A DNA stretch of 44,761 nucleotides from contig JACZJQ010000329.1 in the NCBI GenBank assembly GCA_014860455.1, positions 1 to 44,761 on the forward strand, read 5' to 3'. How positions within the stretch are numbered: position 1 is the first letter of the stretch; the number at the start of each line of letters is the position of its first letter. Position numbers and translations under genes: made by a program. Shown here one piece after another: positions 39,945 to 44,761 of the stretch. The notes under the pieces were generated by a model. That model saw only the letters and a program-made list of their open reading frames with translations. It searched no databases and had not been told where the DNA came from. This DNA is from Bryobacteraceae bacterium. Lineage in GTDB: Bacteria > Acidobacteriota > Terriglobia > Bryobacterales > Bryobacteraceae.

Positions 39945-42446
39945 TCACTCACGACACACCGCCGGATTGACGTCGAATCGTTCCGCGGGGCGCCCACCTT
40001 TCCCCCGAGACGCGCCCGTCGCCCTCCGCACCCACCCGGCGTCCTCCAACTGCCCGATGGCAGTTCGCGCCGACTCTGGGGTGTCGAGGCCCTCCCAGCC
40101 GTTGCGGTAGACGTCACGCACCGTGAACTGCACGCCGAGCGCCCCGGCGCGGATCTTTTCACCGAGGCTGGCCACGGCCATCCGGGAGTGGCTCGCCACA
40201 CAGGCGTAGGCGCGCCGCGCGTGCGACTCCAGATAAGTGCACCAATCCGCGGCGCGTTGCGCCTGGAGCAGCGGGATCTCCGGTCGGGTGTCGCCGTCGG
40301 CCAGGTGCAGGATCACCGCCAGCGAGGGCATCAGACTCCGATACTTAGCCAGGTGCGATTCCATCGCCGGCGACAGACTGCCGGCGCGAAGCCGCACCTC
40401 GAGTTCCTTCCGCCAGGCGCTGAATAACTCTTGCCCCTCGGCTGAGAACCGGAACCGCAGCGGGTCAGCCGGGGAGATATTCACGATGGATTCCATTACG
40501 GCATCCACCGACTGCTCGGCGCGAATGTCGGGCACGCGGTCGATGTCCTCCCAAGCCGGCGAGGTGTCCGGCCATACCAGCACCTGGAGCCGTTGCGCGA
40601 GGCCATCATCGTTGGCGCCGCCGGATACGGCGTCGAGCAGATACGCCTGTAGTTTCGCCGGTTGCAGTCCACCAAACAGCGAGATGCAGAGGTTTTCCAC
40701 GCGCACCGAACCGCGGCCGATGCGGTCGATGGTGTATCCGCCATCTCCGTTCCAGGCTTCCAGGAAAAAGGGCCGCTCGCGCTCCCGCCCCTCGGAATCA
40801 AGCGTTGCGAGCCAGCCCACCAACTCATCACGCAGATAGAGGATGCCCTGCGGGTTCTCTTCCAGAATGGCGTGCAGTTTCTCGATGGTGGCGTCGTTGA
40901 TGATGAAGCGCTCTTGAGGCGGGCGCTCGGGCGACTCTTCCTCGAAACGGTCGAATGATCCGCCTTTCTTGGCCGACTGCGTGGCCCGCGCCTTCCACGC
41001 ACTCTTGCGGATTTCGTGCGCGGCCACATCCCGCTCGTACTCCTCCATCGCAGCTTTGTGAAGCTCGATGGCTGCGGCTTCCATTTTGCGCAAAGGCCGC
41101 AGCACCGTCCGGATGCACGGGCTCTTCATCAACCCCGGGCGCCCCACGATCCCGCCCCACAGGTTCGGCACCACCTCCCAATCGTCAAATCGCTTGGGCC
41201 GGATGCGGGCACGCCGTCCGATGACGCCCGCCAATTCCACGATGGCGGTGGCAGCGGGGAAGTCGACCGGGATCTGGAGGCGCTCCGCGATGTCGCTTAC
41301 CCAGGCTCGCAGCGCCTCGGGCAACAACTCCGGATCGAAGCGGTCGACCTCGGGCAGCGAACCGAGGATCGGTTCGGGCTCTGGCCAGTCATCACCGGCT
41401 TCGACACTGCTGCCATCTGACACGCCCCATCGCTGGCGGAGCGACTCGAGAAGCTCTGGCGTGAGCGCTGCCGTTTCTTCGAGCATCCGCTCCAACTGCG
41501 CCGGTGTGCCGCCTGCCTCCACCCAGTCGGTGATGTCGCCCTTCTCGGCGACTGACAGTTCCACCACGCGAACCGAGGCCGCGACTGGCAGCAATGCCTC
41601 CGCCACGCGTAAGGCATGGCGATGCCCTGGCTTGTCGTTGTCGGGGAGGATGATGCAGTGGCGCGCGCGGAAGTGCGGCGTGTACTCAGGCCGCCATCCC
41701 GCGCCGGCGCCACCTGGATTACAGGATGCCGTCAGGCACCAACTCTCCAGCGTGTGGACGTCCTTCTCACCCTCGACGAGAAACACTTCGCCGGCCGTCA
41801 GGACCTTTGGCAACCGGTAAGGAACCCGCGGGCAATCGCGGAATTCAAAATGATATCCGTCGAGAGAGTGCCGGGTGGGCACGAAGACGGTTCTGCCTGC
41901 ACGTTCGGACTTCTTCCTATCGGGAAGGTACATGCCCGCATCGAGGCCGAGAACAATGCCGTCTGTCGGTACGCCATCCAGATAGCCCGGATCGGTTGTG
42001 CCCGCTTCTTCAACACCGCTGGGCCGGCACTGCACAAAAGTCTTCTTCCCGTCGGGCTTCAGATACCGGATCACTTCAAATAGCAGGACGCCCTCGGCGG
42101 TCTCATAAGGGTAGCGGGCAATCTCTTGCCACTGGGCGGACGGCTTGGGGGGCGTGCTACGAGGAGCCTTGACGGGCAGCGGCCGCCCGACAATCCCGAA
42201 CACGGCGTCGCGAGCCGCGCGGAATTCGGCGCCGCTGATCTCCATTTCCAGGTCGTAAACAGACCCGCCTTGGTTGCACTGGCTGTGGCAGTACCACTCG
42301 CCGGTGTCGGCCTTGACGGAGAAGTTCGGGTCTTTCCCGCTATGGAGGGGACAAGCATAGCGCCACTCCGGCCCACGCTGCTTCAAGTTTGGAAAGCGGA
42401 CTGCGTAGTACTGCGCGACTTCGCAGGAGGTCAGCGGATCGTACAC
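39945..42446 (-). CDS. Primase-helicase with CHC2 zinc finger, Toprim and DUF3987 domains
   Basis: An 833-residue replication protein. The N-terminus has a CHC2-type zinc finger (YACPLHSGKDPNFSVKADTG, then C53 and C57). A Toprim domain follows with VEGEKD (224-229) and DNDKPG (269-274). A DUF3987 helicase-like ATPase domain spans about 380-720 with the Walker A variant GRPGLMKSP (435-443). A winged-helix tail (WEGLDTPESARTAIGQLEDA) completes it. Such proteins prime and unwind phage or ICE DNA. GTG 42446 has AGGAG upstream and overlaps the excisionase-like gene. It lies leftward of the 9-bp repeats, its probable template. Confidence 0.88.
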   Translation of the reverse strand: MYDPLTSCEVAQYYAVRFPNLKQRGPEWRYACPLHSGKDPNFSVKADTGEWYCHSQCNQGGSVYDLEMEISGAEFRAARDAVFGIVGRPLPVKAPRSTPPKPSAQWQEIARYPYETAEGVLLFEVIRYLKPDGKKTFVQCRPSGVEEAGTTDPGYLDGVPTDGIVLGLDAGMYLPDRKKSERAGRTVFVPTRHSLDGYHFEFRDCPRVPYRLPKVLTAGEVFLVEGEKDVHTLESWCLTASCNPGGAGAGWRPEYTPHFRARHCIILPDNDKPGHRHALRVAEALLPVAASVRVVELSVAEKGDITDWVEAGGTPAQLERMLEETAALTPELLESLRQRWGVSDGSSVEAGDDWPEPEPILGSLPEVDRFDPELLPEALRAWVSDIAERLQIPVDFPAATAIVELAGVIGRRARIRPKRFDDWEVVPNLWGGIVGRPGLMKSPCIRTVLRPLRKMEAAAIELHKAAMEEYERDVAAHEIRKSAWKARATQSAKKGGSFDRFEEESPERPPQERFIINDATIEKLHAILEENPQGILYLRDELVGWLATLDSEGRERERPFFLEAWNGDGGYTIDRIGRGSVRVENLCISLFGGLQPAKLQAYLLDAVSGGANDDGLAQRLQVLVWPDTSPAWEDIDRVPDIRAEQSVDAVMESIVNISPADPLRFRFSAEGQELFSAWRKELEVRLRAGSLSPAMESHLAKYRSLMPSLAVILHLADGDTRPEIPLLQAQRAADWCTYLESHARRAYACVASHSRMAVASLGEKIRAGALGVQFTVRDVYRNGWEGLDTPESARTAIGQLEDAGWVRRATGASRGKGGRPAERFDVNPAVCRE

Positions 42447-42667
42447 GGCAGTTCTCCTTCAGGTACTGCGGAGCCAGCCGGGCGGGTATGCGTCTCGATC
42501 CATTGCTCCAAGGCCCCGCGTGGCACACGGACCACCCGGCCTGCGGGCGCACGCAGCGAGGGGAGGGTGCCGTCCTGCATCCAGCGGTAGGCCAGGGCGC
42601 GGGAGATGTTCAGGATGGCAGCAACCTCAGGGGCACTCAACAGCAGCTTGTCTTTCGGGGTCTCCAT
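42431..42667 (-). CDS. Excisionase-like MerR/HTH_17 DNA-binding protein
   Basis: A 78-residue protein with a winged HTH (LLSAPEVAAILNISRALAYR, then WMQDGTLPSLRAPAGR and RVVRVPRGALEQWIE). Small helix-turn-helix proteins of this kind act as excisionases or as regulators of the early operon. It overlaps the primase start by 16 bases and is divergent from 42772. Direct ATAAGA repeats lie immediately upstream of its start (42690-42705). Confidence 0.8.
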   Translation of the reverse strand: METPKDKLLLSAPEVAAILNISRALAYRWMQDGTLPSLRAPAGRVVRVPRGALEQWIETHTRPAGSAVPEGELPCTIR

Positions 42668-42689
42668 GCCCTATAGCGCGACTCACCTG

Positions 42690-42705
42690 ATAAGAGTTCA
42701 TAAGA
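42690..42705. promoter_or_regulatory. ATAAGA direct repeat (possible operator)
   Basis: ATAAGA occurs twice, ten bases apart (42690-42695, 42700-42705), one DNA turn, in the divergent region between the excisionase-like gene and the 348-residue gene. This spacing suits a small HTH dimer. A possible minus-strand promoter, TTGTAC with TCTTAT 18 bases on, overlaps it. Confidence 0.35.
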
Positions 42706-42734
42706 TGAGAACGGTACAATATCGTCATCTACCC

Positions 42735-42763
42735 TGGATTCCATCCCGTCCACGCAGTATAAT
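42735..42763 (+). promoter_or_regulatory. Possible leaderless sigma-70 promoter
   Basis: A perfect TATAAT lies at 42758-42763, but the -35 region is poor (TGGATT at 42735-42740, 17-bp spacing). Transcription would start near 42770, only one or two bases before ATG 42772, so the mRNA would be leaderless. No ribosome binding site is visible before that ATG, which supports the idea. Confidence 0.45.
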
Positions 42764-42771
42764 ATTTCCAG

Positions 42772-43818
42772 ATGTCCAGACGCCGTTTTGCCGACCGCAC
42801 CGCTGCCGATCTGGCCTGGCAGCCGCCCTGCGATGTCACGCCACCCGACCTGACACGCGTTGCCATCAACGCCTGTCTGGACGTCCCGCTCTCGGAAGGC
42901 GAGTGGAACCTGCTGGAGACCCAGGGCTGGAAGGCCGATATCCGGAACCACCGCCGCACTCCGGGACAGGCCGCCGTGATGGTCGAGCAGTGGCGCGAGG
43001 CAGTCGCCGGGCCCGTCCGCCGTGCGCGCGACCACAGCCTGCCTGCATCCTTGCGGGCCGAGGCTGTCGCCCACCTCGTCGCGGTCGAGGCCCGCAAGAC
43101 CGATCCGGTGATCGAATTCCGCACCCGCATCCTCCGCGGCAAGCTTCTGCAGCCAGAGCAGGTCGAGCGCTGGCTTGGCGTCCTCGCGCGCCGCCAGGAG
43201 GCAAAGCCATGGGCGAAGGTTTACGTGTCTGCCGAGGAGGCCGAGGTGGGCGTTGTTCCCATTGGCGTCAGCAACCTGGTCGAGCGCGGCTTCGACACAC
43301 TCGACTATCTCGTGCCGGGCTCGGACCGTGTCCACCACATTCTGGTCTCGACAAAAGGCATCTTAGGGTGGCTACGGTGGCTTTCGGCATGGCTCTGTCA
43401 GCAGTACCGGTGGGAATCCGCCCACGCCACCACGTTCATCCTCACGGACGAGGCGCCGCCGATTCCCGAGACCCACTACGAGGTCGATAGCCGGCGCGCC
43501 TTTCCCGCGCTCACCCGCGTGATGATGACGATCGATCCCACCATGAGTCCGCGCGAGGTGGCGAACCTCTACCGCCAGATCCGCTTCCAGCACTTCGGCC
43601 GCCGCCACCGCTCGATGACGCCCAAGCATGTCGAGTTGGCGAAGTTCTGGTCCACTCATGCCCAGACCACCACGTGGAAGGAACTGATGGCCGAATGGAA
43701 CAGACAGCACCGGCGCTGGGCCTACAAACGGGAGCAGAACTTCGCCCGCGATTGCGCTCAGGCTCGCGAGCGACTGTTGGGGCAGAACCTTGTAAGCGAT
43801 ACAGGGCAGGCGCACTGA
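42772..43818 (+). CDS. Hypothetical island protein
   Basis: A 348-residue soluble protein starting at ATG 42772 (MSRRRFADRTAADLAWQPPC). Central segments (VSNLVERGFDTLDYLVPGSD, ILVSTKGILGWLRWLSAWLC) are mixed alpha/beta. The C-terminal part (MTPKHVELAKFWSTHAQTTT, then WKELMAEWNRQHRRWAYKRE) looks like an HTH. No family was recognised. It overlaps the next gene by one base (TGATG) and is divergent from the replication operon, so it may control or serve it. Confidence 0.7.
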   Translation: MSRRRFADRTAADLAWQPPCDVTPPDLTRVAINACLDVPLSEGEWNLLETQGWKADIRNHRRTPGQAAVMVEQWREAVAGPVRRARDHSLPASLRAEAVAHLVAVEARKTDPVIEFRTRILRGKLLQPEQVERWLGVLARRQEAKPWAKVYVSAEEAEVGVVPIGVSNLVERGFDTLDYLVPGSDRVHHILVSTKGILGWLRWLSAWLCQQYRWESAHATTFILTDEAPPIPETHYEVDSRRAFPALTRVMMTIDPTMSPREVANLYRQIRFQHFGRRHRSMTPKHVELAKFWSTHAQTTTWKELMAEWNRQHRRWAYKREQNFARDCAQARERLLGQNLVSDTGQAH

Positions 43819-44507
43819 TGGATGAACCGCCACCGTCGCTGCGGTTTCAGCGATACCAGTTCTCCCACCGGGCCGGGCGCTGGCGCAAGCGCAGTTACCG
43901 GAGCGCACTGCGTGTCGAGAAGCCGAAGACGGAGCAGGACTGCCACAGGTTGCTTCCGGAACTGGCTCGGCGTATGTACCGACCGAACGGCTCGGTCGAC
44001 CTGGAAGACCTGATGCAAATCGGAGAATTGAAGCTCGCCGAAGGACTGAATCGGTTGAAGCGGCGCGCCATCCACCCGGGGCCGGCTGCACTGAAGTCGC
44101 TGATGGAATCGGCACAATCGGCCATGTTCCACGCGATCGACCAGCAGGTGGTGGGCTTGGAGTCTGGCGGGGATACAGAGGACTACATCACCGAAACGCT
44201 GCCCGGCGCTTCCTGCAACGTTACCGTCATCCGCCGTGGCAGTGGATGGGACCTCGCTCCCGGCGTGACCGCCTCCTGGGGTAGTCCGCTGCCACCGGGA
44301 TCGTGCCAGCCGCGGCCAACTCCGCTTTGTGGCTCGCCGGGTCACTTGCCCCTGAGCAGCGCGGTGAACGATGGGAGCCGCCGGCTGAGGCGGCCGGCGG
44401 TGATGAAGGATGCGGATTGTCATCCGCAGTCGTGTTGGGGTTGGCCGTCGGGGATCCAGCCGTACTGGAGCCAGCCGTCGTCATCGGGTCCGATGAAGCC
44501 GAAGTAG
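43818..44507 (+). CDS. Sigma-70 region 2-like protein
   Basis: A 229-residue protein. Residues about 40-110 (LLPELARRMYRPNGSVDLED, LMQIGELKLAEGLNRLKRRA, then ALKSLMESAQSAMFHAIDQQ) resemble the DLxQxGxLxLxxAxxxF core-binding block of sigma-70 region 2. No region 4 DNA-binding domain is visible. After about residue 125 the sequence becomes low-complexity (Pro/Ser/Gly/Arg-rich) and converges on the gene at 44420-44734, overlapping it by 88 bases. The tail may therefore be spurious and the true gene shorter or frameshifted. Confidence 0.55.
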   Translation: MDEPPPSLRFQRYQFSHRAGRWRKRSYRSALRVEKPKTEQDCHRLLPELARRMYRPNGSVDLEDLMQIGELKLAEGLNRLKRRAIHPGPAALKSLMESAQSAMFHAIDQQVVGLESGGDTEDYITETLPGASCNVTVIRRGSGWDLAPGVTASWGSPLPPGSCQPRPTPLCGSPGHLPLSSAVNDGSRRLRRPAVMKDADCHPQSCWGWPSGIQPYWSQPSSSGPMKPK

Positions 44508-44734
44508 CAGCCGGGGAAGGCGTCCGAGAGCCAGAGGTAAGCCTCGTCGATGGCTTCATCTTCGAGATCCCGGCGACGCAGTTCCTGGAAGATGTCGGAC
44601 TTGGTGCGGATGACCTTATTCACCACGGTGCCCAGAGCGCCTGGGAACCGATCCGTCCGCGAGGGATGGATCCGGAAGGCGACTCCGGGCTGGGTGTAGG
44701 CGTAGTTGCGGGCGTGGCGGACTGGGCGCGTCAT
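44420..44734 (-). CDS. Hypothetical protein of the mobile island
   Basis: A 104-residue protein starting at ATG 44734 (AGAGG about 10-12 bases upstream). It has no membrane segment; aromatic and acidic clusters in the C-terminal half (AIDEAYLWLSDAFPGCYFGF, then IGPDDDGWLQYGWI) suggest a compact fold. No family was recognised. It converges on the sigma-like gene and overlaps its 3' end. Confidence 0.6.
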   Translation of the reverse strand: MTRPVRHARNYAYTQPGVAFRIHPSRTDRFPGALGTVVNKVIRTKSDIFQELRRRDLEDEAIDEAYLWLSDAFPGCYFGFIGPDDDGWLQYGWIPDGQPQHDCG

Positions 44735-44761
44735 GTGCGGATGCCTCTTAGCTGATCTGGT

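Noticed and set aside
39542-40201. A 219-codon minus-strand frame with VLSVLSVL runs
   Set aside because: The runs are translations of the 9-bp repeats, and the frame overlaps the primase gene in another phase.

Overview
The window most likely comes from an Acidobacteriota chromosome of the Bryobacterales/Solibacter type. This is inferred from recall of the family set, not from a search: a very large cyclic beta-glucan synthase, a glycine-zipper protein, many sigma-54/PAS regulators, an N-type ATPase operon, and GC-rich codon use with GTG/TTG starts. No rRNA, tRNA or CRISPR array was recognised.

Layout. 1-1345: the 3' end of a glycine-zipper protein, a possible 53-residue protein, a palindrome pair, and a DUF1328-like membrane peptide that runs into the giant NdvB/ChvB-type glucan synthase (to 10259). 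10446-17890: a PAS-PAS-PAS sigma-54 activator, divergent from an operon coding for a CheB-CheR-PAS-histidine kinase and a LuxR-type response regulator, followed by a stand-alone receiver. 17900-19000 is decayed DNA with a slipin remnant and an IS3-type transposase fragment. 19279-22666: a membrane-anchored protein, a bacterial eRF1-like (Rv2629-type) protein, a frameshifted CBS fragment, small proteins and a long regulatory gap. 22667-35458: a co-directional block with an exported protein, NfeD, FloA, a small membrane protein, phosphoketolase, and a complete nine-gene N-ATPase operon (atpDCQRBEFAG) whose c subunit carries sodium ligands.

35632-44761 is a phage- or ICE-like island. It holds an M15 endolysin-like peptidase, several unknown genes, a primase-helicase with zinc-finger, Toprim and DUF3987 domains, an excisionase-like HTH protein, and divergent genes that include a sigma-70-region-2-like protein. 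A cluster of 9-bp repeats lies beside the primase gene. No integrase, capsid or terminase gene was seen, so the element is either partial or continues past the window.

The main new observation is a palindrome, TGACCA-N4-TGGTCA. It occurs twice before the DUF1328/glucan synthase genes, three times at 19-bp spacing between the sigma-54 activator and the CheB/CheR kinase, once before the exported protein/NfeD/FloA block, and once in degraded form in the decayed zone. I read it as the upstream activating site of a local sigma-54 stress regulon that links envelope glucan, membrane microdomain proteins, phosphoketolase and a sodium-type ATPase. This remains an inference until tested.
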